DNA from: Leptolyngbyaceae cyanobacterium T60_A2020_046
Lineage (GTDB): Bacteria > Cyanobacteriota > Cyanobacteriia > Phormidesmidales > Phormidesmidaceae
Assembly (NCBI GenBank): GCA_015272155.1
Contig: JACYME010000169.1
Span: 1-40,894 of the forward strand
Length of the DNA: 40,894 nucleotides
Direction of reading: 5' to 3'
The notes below the pieces were generated by a model. That model had not been told where the DNA came from. It did no database searches and saw nothing but the letters and a program-made list of their open reading frames with translations. The position numbers and the translations under genes were made by a program. This document shows, piece by piece, positions 27,416-35,348 of the stretch. Every line of letters starts with the position of its first letter. Position 1 is the first letter of the stretch.

Positions 27416-27631
27416 ATGTTGGGCCTTGCATTAATCGGGTTTGCCGCAGTTTTGATTGCTCTGAGCCTGCAACTCCGTGAAGAAGTGCTTGTCCTTGCAG
27501 CGGGGTTGGCCGGGGTGGTGACCCTCGCCTGGGGATTTGCCTTGAGCCCTACCCCGGCCCAGCTATTGCTAATGCTGCTGGGGCTGGGAGTTGCGATCGC
27601 GACGACACGACGGGGCATTCAACCCGATTAG
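27416..27631 (+). CDS. Small two-helix membrane protein, unknown function
   Basis: A 71-residue protein with three closely spaced hydrophobic stretches (about 2-18, 21-36 and 42-60) and a short basic tail TTRRGIQPD. The ATG at 27416 is chosen because AGGAGG sits 7 bases upstream; a TTG start at 27377 lies before that site and is unlikely. It is probably an integral membrane protein. I do not recognise the family. rpmB follows 200 bp later. Confidence 0.6.
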   Translation: MLGLALIGFAAVLIALSLQLREEVLVLAAGLAGVVTLAWGFALSPTPAQLLLMLLGLGVAIATTRRGIQPD

Positions 27632-27762
27632 TGCGGTTAGCGCAGCGGGCCAGCCGCAGGCAGGCATTGGGTAAGTTGCTGCCAATCCTCGAAAAGTCAG
27701 CACCATCAAACGGTCAAGCCATCAAACGCAGAAAAACTCGACACATCGTCCCATCCTGGGAC

Positions 27763-27793
27763 TTGACTGAAACCGGGCATCGTCGCCTAGAAT
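27763..27793 (+). promoter_or_regulatory. Candidate promoter of rpmB
   Basis: TTGACT (27763-27768) and TAGAAT (27788-27793) are separated by 19 bp, slightly long. They lie 40 bp upstream of the rpmB start and face it. Confidence 0.35.
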
Positions 27794-27832
27794 TGTAATT
27801 TATGTCTATTCATACGCATCCCGGAGAACGTC

Positions 27833-28069
27833 ATGGCCCGTAAGTGCGATATCACTGGCAAGCAGGCCAACAATGCCTTTGCTATCTCTCACTCCCACCG
27901 CCGCACCAAGCGTCTGCAAGAGGCGAACCTGCAAACCAAGCGGGTGTGGTGGCCCCAAGGCAAGCGCTTTGTAAAGCTACGGCTTTCAACCAAAGCGATT
28001 AAAACCCTAGAGAAGCGCGGCATTGAAGCAATGGCTCGTGAAGCTGGGATCAACCTCGCAAAGTACTAA
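27833..28069 (+). CDS. rpmB: 50S ribosomal protein L28
   Basis: A 78-residue basic protein of the large ribosomal subunit. It begins [10 protein letters not shown] and carries the family features [42 protein letters not shown] ribosome site precedes the ATG. It has its own candidate promoter and is followed closely by the ACT-domain gene. Confidence 0.96.
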   Translation: MARKCDITGKQANNAFAISHSHRRTKRLQEANLQTKRVWWPQGKRFVKLRLSTKAIKTLEKRGIEAMAREAGINLAKY

Positions 28070-28123
28070 GAACCGGTTGGGCCGCTGGGGGTTGTGATGC
28101 TCCTTTTGGCAAATGAGGTTGCC

Positions 28124-28573
28124 ATGACAGGCAAAGGCGATCGCGAAGCCAATTCCCAGCAGGTCTTGCCACCGGGAGAAACCCGTCTCAGTCATCTGCT
28201 GGTAGGGCTGTCACCCGAGTTAGATTCCGAAGTTTACGTCTTTGCCCAGGTTTTGCCCCATCAGCTTGCACAGCTTGTGCTCAGCCCCCTCGGTCAGTTC
28301 CAAGAGGCTGAGGGGGTTACTGTTGTGCTGACGCAGGCTGAAGCTGAGGCAGCGCAGTTGCCCCATGCTTATCCCTGTCGCCACATTACGCTGACGGTGC
28401 AGTCTAATCTGGCGGCGGTCGGGTTGTTGGCGACGGTGACCCAAGCGCTGGCGGCAGCGGGCATCAGCGTGAATGCGATGTCTGCCTATGCCCATGATCA
28501 TTTGTTTGTGCCCTGCGATCGCGCGGACGCTGCGATCGCGGTTTTGACAGCACTTTCAGAGGCTGCGAGGTAA
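28124..28573 (+). CDS. ACT domain-containing protein
   Basis: A protein of about 149 residues. The C-terminal half is an ACT-type small-molecule-binding fold, with the signature ITLTVQSNLAAVGLLATVTQALAAAGISVNAMSAYAHDHLFVP. The N-terminal half resembles the tandem ACT-like domain of the DUF2241 group. Such proteins often bind amino acids; no catalytic domain is attached. The ATG at 28124 has GAGG five bases upstream; GTG at 28094 or ATG at 28097 would add 9-10 residues. It follows rpmB by 54 bp and may share its transcript. Confidence 0.75.
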   Translation: MTGKGDREANSQQVLPPGETRLSHLLVGLSPELDSEVYVFAQVLPHQLAQLVLSPLGQFQEAEGVTVVLTQAEAEAAQLPHAYPCRHITLTVQSNLAAVGLLATVTQALAAAGISVNAMSAYAHDHLFVPCDRADAAIAVLTALSEAAR

Positions 28574-28629
28574 GCTCAGAAGCCCGGCTTCTCCTCGGCA
28601 ATGCGCCCAATCTTGGGATCAGCCCTGAC

Positions 28630-28644
28630 AGAAACCAGGTTTCT
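28630..28644. repeat. Core of a dispersed hairpin repeat
   Basis: AGAAACC-A-GGTTTCT is a 7-bp inverted repeat. The same core, with C in the centre, occurs at 30662-30676 inside a larger hairpin element. Confidence 0.5.
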
Positions 28645-28681
28645 CGCCCTATCGCCATCGATTACATCGATTATCAGTACC

Positions 28682-30304
28682 CTAGGGTGTTTGAATCAGT
28701 TGCCAGTTGCGGACTGTCCCAATCACGACTGCATTCTCCGGGATTTGTCGGGCGCGGTTGGGCGCAACCCAGGCGTAGGTTTGCGGCGGGAGGTCGCTGA
28801 CCCGAGGCACCGTTTCGCCCAAGTTTGGCGTGTAGAAGGTAAGCAGCACGGCCTCTTTGCTGGCGGTGTCTGGTCGAGGAATCACGAAGGCGATCGCTTC
28901 TCGCTGCAAAATCGCGTCGAAGGGATCGCCCCGCAGGGCCAGCTTGACATCGGCGGAATAGTTGCCCCAGAGCCCAGTGAGCCCTAACGCCGCAATTGCC
29001 AGCCACGGCCCTACCAGCCAGCTAAACTGCCACAGGCCAGGGCGTTTGCTCCAATTGGTGCGATCGCGCCAACTCACCCCAAAGGGCAGCAGCCAGCCTA
29101 GCCCCAATCCCAACCCAACCCAGCCATAGGCTCGATAGGGTGCCACCCCCAAAGCCCCCGGCACCACCAGCACCAAAAGCCCGGCCCCGATCAACACCAC
29201 TCCCAGCGCTGCAAAGAGCCGCTCAAGCCCTTGGGGCCAACGACGACGAGACGCCCAGCGACTGTCATAAAAGTGCGCCAACTGTTGTAGACACAGCGCT
29301 GCCCACAGCGCGAGAAAGGGGTAAATTTGCAGCGGGTAGTACCAAGTACGAGTATCAAACACCGTCAGTTCACCCCAAAACAAGAGGGGATAGGCGAGCC
29401 ACAGGAGGCTGTACTGATAATGTTGGCGCTGTTGCCAGCCAATGATGCCCCCCGCGATCGCAAACAATGGCCACGGAAAGCCATTGACCGGAATATTCCA
29501 CAGATAAAAGAGCGGTGTGGTGTTGTAAAAGTCCGCTCCAGAGAGGTAAATCAGTTTGCCAAACAACTGCTGGAGCGGCAGCCAGCCATATTGATGAACG
29601 CTCAGTCCCAGCCAAACCATCGGCGGCAACGCCCCCAACACCAGCCCGCCATAGAGCCCAGGATTGGAGAGATGGCGATGTCGGGGATGGTCTAGCACAA
29701 GGTAAGGCAACAGCGCCACAATGGGCAACACAATCATGAAGCTTTTGATCAAGAAGCCGAACCCCACGGTGGCCCCGGCTAACAGCCCCCAGAGAAGGCG
29801 CTGGCGCGATCGCGCAGCAGGCACTGCCTCGGCCTGTAGCAACGCCCAAATGCCCAACAACTCCACACAGACCAGGGGAATATCCTGAATTGCAAAGCGG
29901 CTCGCCTGCACCCAGATGGGGGTCACCGCCAGAATCGCCGCGCCCCACCAGCCCACGCGATCGCCAAAACAAGCACGGCCAATTTGATAGGTCAGCCACA
30001 CAGACACCAAGCTGCAAAGTAGGCTGGGCAAACGAGCCACCCCCTCGCTGACGCCAAACACGGTATAGCCTGCGGCAATCAGCCACTGGAGCCCGATCGC
30101 GCGATCGTACAGCGGCCCACCCCACCACGGCACCGTGATCCAGTCCCCGGTTTCGAGGATCCACCGGGCCTGCTGGGCATAGTAGCCTTCATCATGGGGC
30201 AGCAAGCTCTGCTCTGGACTGCGCATCAGCAAAAGCGATCCAGCCCAGACCAAGAGCACGAGAGCCGAGCCTTTGAAGGGCATTGGTAAAGACTTAACCA
30301 CCAT
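28682..30304 (-). CDS. GT39/ArnT-like membrane glycosyltransferase
   Basis: A 540-residue polytopic GT-C glycosyltransferase. The first loop carries LLPHDEGYYAQQARWILETGDW (acidic motif HDEGYY near residue 37) and WWGGPLYDRAIGLQWLIA, typical of ArnT-like enzymes that use polyprenyl-phosphate sugars. About eleven hydrophobic segments follow, then a soluble C-terminal part. An AGGA ribosome site lies 6 bases before the ATG. It differs strongly from the other GT39-like protein at 15990-17582. The glycan it makes cannot be read from sequence. Confidence 0.87.
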   Translation of the reverse strand: MVVKSLPMPFKGSALVLLVWAGSLLLMRSPEQSLLPHDEGYYAQQARWILETGDWITVPWWGGPLYDRAIGLQWLIAAGYTVFGVSEGVARLPSLLCSLVSVWLTYQIGRACFGDRVGWWGAAILAVTPIWVQASRFAIQDIPLVCVELLGIWALLQAEAVPAARSRQRLLWGLLAGATVGFGFLIKSFMIVLPIVALLPYLVLDHPRHRHLSNPGLYGGLVLGALPPMVWLGLSVHQYGWLPLQQLFGKLIYLSGADFYNTTPLFYLWNIPVNGFPWPLFAIAGGIIGWQQRQHYQYSLLWLAYPLLFWGELTVFDTRTWYYPLQIYPFLALWAALCLQQLAHFYDSRWASRRRWPQGLERLFAALGVVLIGAGLLVLVVPGALGVAPYRAYGWVGLGLGLGWLLPFGVSWRDRTNWSKRPGLWQFSWLVGPWLAIAALGLTGLWGNYSADVKLALRGDPFDAILQREAIAFVIPRPDTASKEAVLLTFYTPNLGETVPRVSDLPPQTYAWVAPNRARQIPENAVVIGTVRNWQLIQTP

Positions 30305-30385
30305 GCATTCCTAACCCTTGCAAGATAAAGCGATCGCCGCCAAGGCGGATCATGACAACAACATCGCACGCCTGACACCGCGTAA

Positions 30386-30715
30386 CTGACACCTGGGCAG
30401 AACAAGCTCCCACAACAGGTCTCGACAAACATCACCGAGCCCCTGCCCCGTGCGAAACGCATCAATGGGGCTCGCAACCTAATCGGTCATGGTGATGCGA
30501 TCGCACACCAGCAACAGCACACCCTACAGGCGATCAGTCCCATGCTTGTCATCGGAAATGACTTACGGGCTTATCTTGCCTCAGGTCTGGAAGATATGGG
30601 AGATCGTAAAGCTGTGCAGGCATTTGGCTCAAATCCCTACTACATCCTAGAACGTCGGTACAGAAACCCGGTTTCTTCCGAGGCTAATTCACGCAATGGG
30701 GCGAATTGCCGATGA
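30386..30715 (+). pseudogene. Decayed open frame of unknown origin, ended by a hairpin repeat
   Basis: A 109-codon open frame with no good start codon (first ATG at 30542). The stretch RAKRINGARNLIGHGDAI...MLVIGNDLRAYLASGLEDMG looks protein-like. The frame is cut by the repeat element that begins at 30655, so the last 20 codons are repeat sequence. Beyond the element, near 30760-30830, a short frame KEIDTALY(stop)ELYWRV may be another remnant. I do not recognise the parent gene. Confidence 0.3.
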
Positions 30716-30745
30716 GAAAGCGGGGTTCTCGCCATTCTGTACCGA
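30655..30745. mobile_element. Small hairpin (MITE-like) repeat
   Basis: TCGGTACAGAA (30655-30665) and TTCTGTACCGA (30735-30745) are perfect 11-bp terminal inverted repeats. Inner sequences (AACCCGGTTTCT and its partner) extend the pairing imperfectly. The 91-bp unit has no coding capacity. Its AGAAACC-n-GGTTTCT core recurs at 28630-28644. Confidence 0.6.
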
Positions 30746-30859
30746 TGCTCAACCATCGTCGCGCGCAAAGAGATTGACACCGCCCTCTACTAAGAGCTGT
30801 ATTGGCGGGTGCAGTAATCTCGTCTGGGCAAGCGGTTCAACATTAATTGATAACGCGCC

Positions 30860-31720
30860 CTAAGGGTCGGGCTCAATGCAGTGGATGAGGTTGGGTTGAA
30901 AAAACTGGCGAAAATCCTCATCGCGATCGCTGAGCCCAACCCACTGCACCCCCTGGCGCTGAAACCACGGCACCAGATCCGCACAGGCAGGGCGCTCTGT
31001 AGCATAGTGTCCGGCATCGACCAACACCAGCCCGCGATCGCGCGCCTCCTGAAACTGATGAAACTTGCAGTCTGAGGTTAAGTAAACCTGAGCCCCGGTC
31101 TCCACTACATCATCGATAAAGCTTGCCCCTGAGCCACCCAAAACTGCCACCCGTTTGACGGATTGCTCCAGATCCGCTTCGGGAGAATAGATCAAATCGG
31201 GAGGAGTCAGCGCCGCCTGGGCACGCACCAAAAAATCTCGTAGCGTCAGCGGTGAGGGCAGCTTTCCCACCCGCCCATAGCCGATCGCCGCAGACTGGGT
31301 TGCCACCACAGGTTCAGTATCCTGCAACTCCAGGCGCTGGGCCAACACATCCGCCGTGCCCTGAGCAACCTGATCAAAATTGGTATGGGCGGTGTAAACC
31401 CCAATGCCGTGCTGGAAGCTGAGGCGCACCAGTTCGCCCACCCCGCGCCCACCCCGCACCGACTTCAGGGGATGGAAGATGAGCGGATGGTGGGCAAAAA
31501 TAAGGTTCACGGGCACCCCAGACTGGCGCAGCGCGATCGCCTCCTGCATCACCGCCAGGGTCGGCGTTAGACACACCAACACCCCAGCAGGCTCGGCCAT
31601 CACACCGGGCTCAACTTGCCAGCCACAGTTGTCCCACTTTTCTTGCCAGTGGGGGGGAGCCCACGACTCAAAGGCTTCAATGACTGTCGCAATCGTCACG
31701 ATCGCCGACGCTCCACTCAA
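30860..31720 (-). CDS. Nif3-like dinuclear metal centre protein (DUF34)
   Basis: A 286-residue protein of the Nif3/YqfO/YbgI family. The metal-binding HHP motif occurs in FAHHPLIFHPLKSV near residue 75, an H in VYTAHTNFD, and the C-terminal DAGHYATERPAC. Family proteins form toroidal hexamers with a dinuclear metal site; a GTP cyclohydrolase I type 2 role is often annotated but not established. No inserted PII-like domain is present. It stands alone on its strand. Confidence 0.9.
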   Translation of the reverse strand: MSGASAIVTIATVIEAFESWAPPHWQEKWDNCGWQVEPGVMAEPAGVLVCLTPTLAVMQEAIALRQSGVPVNLIFAHHPLIFHPLKSVRGGRGVGELVRLSFQHGIGVYTAHTNFDQVAQGTADVLAQRLELQDTEPVVATQSAAIGYGRVGKLPSPLTLRDFLVRAQAALTPPDLIYSPEADLEQSVKRVAVLGGSGASFIDDVVETGAQVYLTSDCKFHQFQEARDRGLVLVDAGHYATERPACADLVPWFQRQGVQWVGLSDRDEDFRQFFQPNLIHCIEPDP

Positions 31721-31933
31721 CGCGCCAATAGCTTATCAACTCTGGAGCAACGCCCGCTCGCCCCAAACAACCGCATCCTTCAATCGGCGGATGGATCCTG
31801 GTAAATTTTGCCAGTCTTCGGCATGGCACCCCCGTTTTTTGCGTCAAAGGTTTTAACACCAAGGCTACCCCCTTGACACGCCTAAAAGGGCAGGGATGAC
31901 TAAAACGAGTGTTCGATATAAATCCTGTCACCC

Positions 31934-32464
31934 ATGCCCAAACTCGTTGACCCAGTGCAATATCGCAAGGAGCTTCTGTGGAAAGCCTTTGACGTGCTGG
32001 CAGAAACCAGTTGCGCCAAGGTCACCACCTGGCAACTGGCCAAGGCAATGGGGATCTCGACCGGGGCGATGTATCACTACTTTCCGAGCAAACAAGCGCT
32101 GTTTGAACAGTTGGTGGAGGAAATGGGGCAGTAAGACATCCGTGCCCTCCAGGCCCAGGTTGCCGGAGCCGAAACCCTGAGCGATCGCCTTGTCCGCCTA
32201 GGGCAATTTTTGATCGATCATGAAGCCTACTTTGTGAAGCAGACCGCCATCTTGACAGACTTTTGCATGCACACCGATCGCGAGACGGTATCGAGCAATG
32301 TCATCCTACAGCGGGTGGACGATCGCTATCGTCAGGCAATCGCCGACGCCTTGGGCATCCGCGATCCGCAGGTCACCCAGTTCATCTGGATGCTGGTGAA
32401 TGGAGTTTTGGTCGAATACATGGGCGGTCATGCCTCCAGGAACTTTGCTGAGAGTGTTCCATAG
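31934..32464 (+). pseudogene. TetR/AcrR-family regulator interrupted by an in-frame stop
   Basis: The first 66 codons encode a clear TetR DNA-binding domain (FDVLAETSCAKVTTWQLAKAMGISTGAMYHYFPSKQALFEQLVEE). A TAA at 32132-32134 then ends it. The same frame continues without a shift to a TAG at 32462-32464 with a plausible ligand-binding domain (LVRLGQFLIDHEAYFVKQTAILTDFCMHTDRETVSSN...FIWMLVNGVLVEYMGG). A single base change, for example CAA to TAA, explains it. Total length would be about 177 codons. The likely targets, if any remain, are unknown. Confidence 0.8.
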
Positions 32465-32495
32465 AAATAACTATCCATTAGAAATAACTCTCCAT
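32462..32495 (+). repeat. 17-bp tandem repeat at the end of the TetR frame
   Basis: Units 32462-32478 and 32479-32495 (TAGAAATAACTATCCAT and TAGAAATAACTCTCCAT) differ at one base. The first unit begins exactly with the TAG stop codon. Confidence 0.75.
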
Positions 32496-32511
32496 TTGTC
32501 ATGGCCCTTTG

Positions 32512-32599
32512 CCCTCACCCCTGCCCCTCTCCCTGAAGGAGAGGGGTTCTGAATCCGGCTCCCCTTTTCCCTGAGGGAGAAGGGGTTGGGGGATGAGGG
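32512..32599. repeat. Dispersed GC-rich inverted repeat
   Basis: CCCTCACCCCTGCCCCTCTCCC pairs imperfectly with the closing GGGAGAAGGGGTTGGGGGAT...GAGGG, and inner CTCTCCCT/AGGAGAGG hairpins are present. This is a well-known dispersed repeat style in cyanobacteria; a partial copy lies at 26657-26697. Confidence 0.65.
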
Positions 32600-32885
32600 T
32601 CTAGTTTGGATGCTGAATGAGTTGGCGTACTCTGAGCAAGTCCGCCTGCTGACCCAAATGCTGACGCCTATTTTGAAAAATTCCCCCTCTGACGCGCTGT
32701 TTTTTGGTGCCCTGACGGATAACGAGCATTCGGTTTGGATTCCCTACTCCTTTTTTGGAGGATTTCCCCATGACGAGTGCTCAAACTAACGCTTCCATGT
32801 CCGTTACTCCAGCCCATCATTCTGGCCCACCATTCTGTAGGATGAGCACAGCAAATCTGTCCTGCTGTCACGGTTTTCTGCGTCT
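32600..32885 (+). other. Spacer with a short unsupported open frame
   Basis: Between the repeat and the ABC permease, a frame from ATG 32610 to 32789 reads MLNELAYSEQVRLLTQMLTP and on to GALTDNEHSVWIPYSFFGG. It looks protein-like but matches no family I know. A GGAGG before an ATG at 32770 opens another short frame that runs into the permease start. Both may be remnants. Confidence 0.3.
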
Positions 32886-33830
32886 ATGCGCCGCTTTACT
32901 CTTCGCCTCTCCCTGCGCTTGGAATCTCCCCCCAAAGGAGTTCCAGCCGTGCCCTGGCGAATCTTGACCCCCTATCTGTTCTTGGCTCCGGCGATGGTTG
33001 TTTTGGGGTTAACGGTGTTTTGGCCAGCGCTCCAAGCGCTGTACTTGAGTTTTACAAGCTATGGCTTTGACGTGACTCAACCTCCGGTTTGGATTGGGCT
33101 AGGCAACTTTCAGACGTTGCTGCGCGATCGCACCTTTTGGCTCACCGTCAAAAATACGCTGCTGTACCTCATCGGCGTTGTCCCCATTCTCGCGATCGCC
33201 CCCCTCCTGCTCGCGATTTTGGTCAACCGCAGACTGCGCGGCATTCGTTGGTTTCGGGTGGCCTACTACACCCCCGTTGTGATCTCAATGGTGGTGGCAG
33301 GCATTGCCTGGCGCTGGCTCTATGCCGAAAACGGCTTGCTCAACCAGGTTTTAGTCGGCTCGGGCTGGCTCGACCGCGGTATTCCCTGGCTGACGAGCCC
33401 CGCCCTAGCCTTACCTAGCGTCATGCTCGTCACGATTTGGAAGGGGCTAGGCTATTACATGGTGATTTATCTCGCAGGGCTACAAACCATTCCTCGCGAT
33501 CTCTACGAAGCTGCCGCGATCGACGGCTCCGACGGCTGGCGCAAGCACTGGGATATCACCTTTCCACTTATGCGACCCTACGTGTTTTTGGTCACCGTGA
33601 TCTCCGCAATTTCTGCCACCAAAGTCTTTGAAGAGATCTACATCATGACTCAGGGTGGCCCGCTCAATAGCTCAAAAACCATTGTGTATTACGTCTACGA
33701 GCAAGCATTTCAACAGCTTGAGATGAGCTACGCCTGCACGGTGGGGTTGGCGCTGTTCCTCGTAATTCTGGGTTTGTCGCTTGTGCGGTTACTGCTCGAT
33801 CGCACCCAAGAGCCCATCCAATACCCCTAG
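32886..33830 (+). CDS. Sugar-type ABC transporter permease (MalF/UgpA family), orphan
   Basis: A 314-residue inner-membrane permease with six main hydrophobic segments. The cytoplasmic EAA loop reads EAAAIDGSDGWRKHWDITFPLMRP near residues 218-241, the docking site for the ATPase. TQGGPLNSSKTIVYYVYEQAF is typical of carbohydrate-uptake permeases. Neither the partner permease (MalG type), the binding protein nor the ATPase is adjacent, so it must assemble with products encoded elsewhere. The start is uncertain: a GTG at about codon 21 would remove a basic N-terminal stretch. Confidence 0.88.
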   Translation: MRRFTLRLSLRLESPPKGVPAVPWRILTPYLFLAPAMVVLGLTVFWPALQALYLSFTSYGFDVTQPPVWIGLGNFQTLLRDRTFWLTVKNTLLYLIGVVPILAIAPLLLAILVNRRLRGIRWFRVAYYTPVVISMVVAGIAWRWLYAENGLLNQVLVGSGWLDRGIPWLTSPALALPSVMLVTIWKGLGYYMVIYLAGLQTIPRDLYEAAAIDGSDGWRKHWDITFPLMRPYVFLVTVISAISATKVFEEIYIMTQGGPLNSSKTIVYYVYEQAFQQLEMSYACTVGLALFLVILGLSLVRLLLDRTQEPIQYP

Positions 33831-34121
33831 GGCTGGTCATCGGCATTGCCGATCGCTTGGGCTCATTTGCCTGGGACGCGGCGCATTTTGGCCCAGCGCT
33901 GGAGCAAATTGGCCACCCGTCTTGCCTGCATCAAAGGGGCAACGGCCACTGGCCCAGGGCGATGAAATCTGCCAGGGGTCATAGGCTGATGTCACGCCAC
34001 AATGGGAGAATAAAACCGAGATCGTTGCCCCGTCTTCATGGGTTCTGAGTGGGGCTCAGTTGGGGTGAGCAAGGTGCAACGATCGTGATCGCGCTGCATA
34101 TGGAGGTTAAGGAGACAGCCC

Positions 34122-34682
34122 ATGAGACACGTTTTGATGACCCTTTGCCTAACGGCACTGCTTTGGCTGGGAGTGACTCAATCCAGTTGGGCCGCAATTC
34201 AAGAAGATATAGATCTGCTGTTAGAAACCCACGACTGCCCAGTATGCATTCTCAATGAAGCAGACCTCCACGGAGAAGACTTTAGCGGCGCAAACCTGAA
34301 AATCGCGACGCTGACCAAGGCCAACCTGTCGGCGACGAATTTGTCGGGGGCAAACTTGATGCTGTCTTACCTGGAAGAAGCCAACCTGAGTGGCGCAAAT
34401 CTGGCCGGGGCACAGCTCAACGGAGCCCAACTCCCCGGCGCAAAACTCATCGGGGCGGATCTCACGGGTGCAGAAATGACCCAGGCCAATCTGCTGGATG
34501 CGGATTTGTCGAATGCGAACCTACAGGATGCGGTGATGCTGGCGGTGACCCTGGGCACGGCCAACCTCAAGGGCGCAAATCTGAAGGGCGCAAATTTGCG
34601 CGGCGTCAACCGCAGCGAGGCGCTGTTTTGCAATACGGTCATGCCCGATGGCGACATTGAAAATCGCGACTGTGAGGGATAA
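34122..34682 (+). CDS. Secreted or lumenal pentapeptide-repeat protein
   Basis: A 186-residue protein. A signal peptide (MRHVLMTLCLTALLWLGVTQSSWA, cleavage near residue 24) precedes a short domain with a CPVC motif near residues 39-42. About 20 tandem A(D/N)LxX pentapeptides follow (ANLSGANLAGAQLNGAQL...), which fold as a right-handed square beta-helix. The tail contains two more cysteines (LFCNTVMPDGD...DC). The export signal points to the periplasm or thylakoid lumen. A GGAG-type ribosome site precedes the ATG. Function unknown. Confidence 0.88.
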   Translation: MRHVLMTLCLTALLWLGVTQSSWAAIQEDIDLLLETHDCPVCILNEADLHGEDFSGANLKIATLTKANLSATNLSGANLMLSYLEEANLSGANLAGAQLNGAQLPGAKLIGADLTGAEMTQANLLDADLSNANLQDAVMLAVTLGTANLKGANLKGANLRGVNRSEALFCNTVMPDGDIENRDCEG

Positions 34683-34772
34683 AGGGGCCGGGCTCCCCTA
34701 GGTGATTGGGGATGTCTGGCAAGCCTAGCCGATGGTTGGCGGCGGCTGGTGTATGCGCATACCCTAAACTCA

Positions 34773-34808
34773 GGAACCCCCTGGCGCTGTCCATAACGCC
34801 AGGGGGTT
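34773..34808. terminator. Strong hairpin between convergent genes (bidirectional terminator)
   Basis: GAACCCCCTGGCG (34773-34785) and CGCCAGGGGGTTC (34796-34808) form a perfect 13-bp stem with a 10-nt loop. It lies between the ends of the pentapeptide gene (+) and arsC (-). The U tract is poor on both sides, but position and stability fit a shared terminator. Confidence 0.65.
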
Positions 34809-34855
34809 CGCCGTTTATACCATTCGCCCAGGGCCGATGAAAACGACCAGAAGCG

Positions 34856-35266
34856 CTATACCGAGGCGGTTTCGGCTTTTAGGATTTCTAGCAGCGCCGC
34901 AACCCGTGTCTTAATTTCGTCGCGCACCCGAGGAAAAATTTCCGGTTGCTCGGCGGGGTCGTCAAGCTGCCAATCGTCGAAGTAGCCGCGGGTGAGCCAC
35001 TCGGGCGGCAGGCTGACGCCACAGCCACAGAGGGAAATTACGGCGTCGAAATCGTCCGGGCGAAATTCGCTCAAGGCGTTGGAGGTTTGATCGCGGATGT
35101 CGATGCCAATGTCGGCCATCGCCGCGATCGCCTCGGGGTGTACCTGGCTCGCCTCTAGGCCAGAACTGGTGACGGCGATTTGTCCGGCTCCGAGGGTTTT
35201 GGCAAATCCCTCTGCCATCTGCGATCGCGCCGAGTTTTTCTTACAGACAAACATGACTCGTTTCAT
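34856..35266 (-). CDS. arsC: Arsenate reductase ArsC (LMW phosphatase fold)
   Basis: A 136-residue enzyme that reduces arsenate to arsenite. Start chosen at 35266 because AGGAG lies 7 bases upstream; a frame from 35293 would add nine residues. The phosphate-binding loop CKKNSAR starts at C8, and C80 and C82 (SLCGCG) are present. The Synechocystis enzyme is reported to need Cys8, Cys80 and Cys82 and to use glutaredoxin; here these are the only three cysteines kept, with Ala13 and Ser35 at other usual Cys positions. It follows acr3 by 82 bp on the same strand, giving an acr3-arsC operon. Confidence 0.92.
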   Translation of the reverse strand: MKRVMFVCKKNSARSQMAEGFAKTLGAGQIAVTSSGLEASQVHPEAIAAMADIGIDIRDQTSNALSEFRPDDFDAVISLCGCGVSLPPEWLTRGYFDDWQLDDPAEQPEIFPRVRDEIKTRVAALLEILKAETASV

Positions 35267-35348
35267 GGCATTTCTCCTGTCATTGGTTGTCAATCAAGTG
35301 GTGAGCTAATGAGCGTTTTTCAAGCTGGGTTCTCAAAATTTCCTTGAG

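Noticed and set aside
29370-30164. 264-codon antisense-like frame overlapping the GT39 gene on the same strand
   Set aside because: It is a frame-shifted reading of the glycosyltransferase, rich in Ala, Arg and Cys without motifs.
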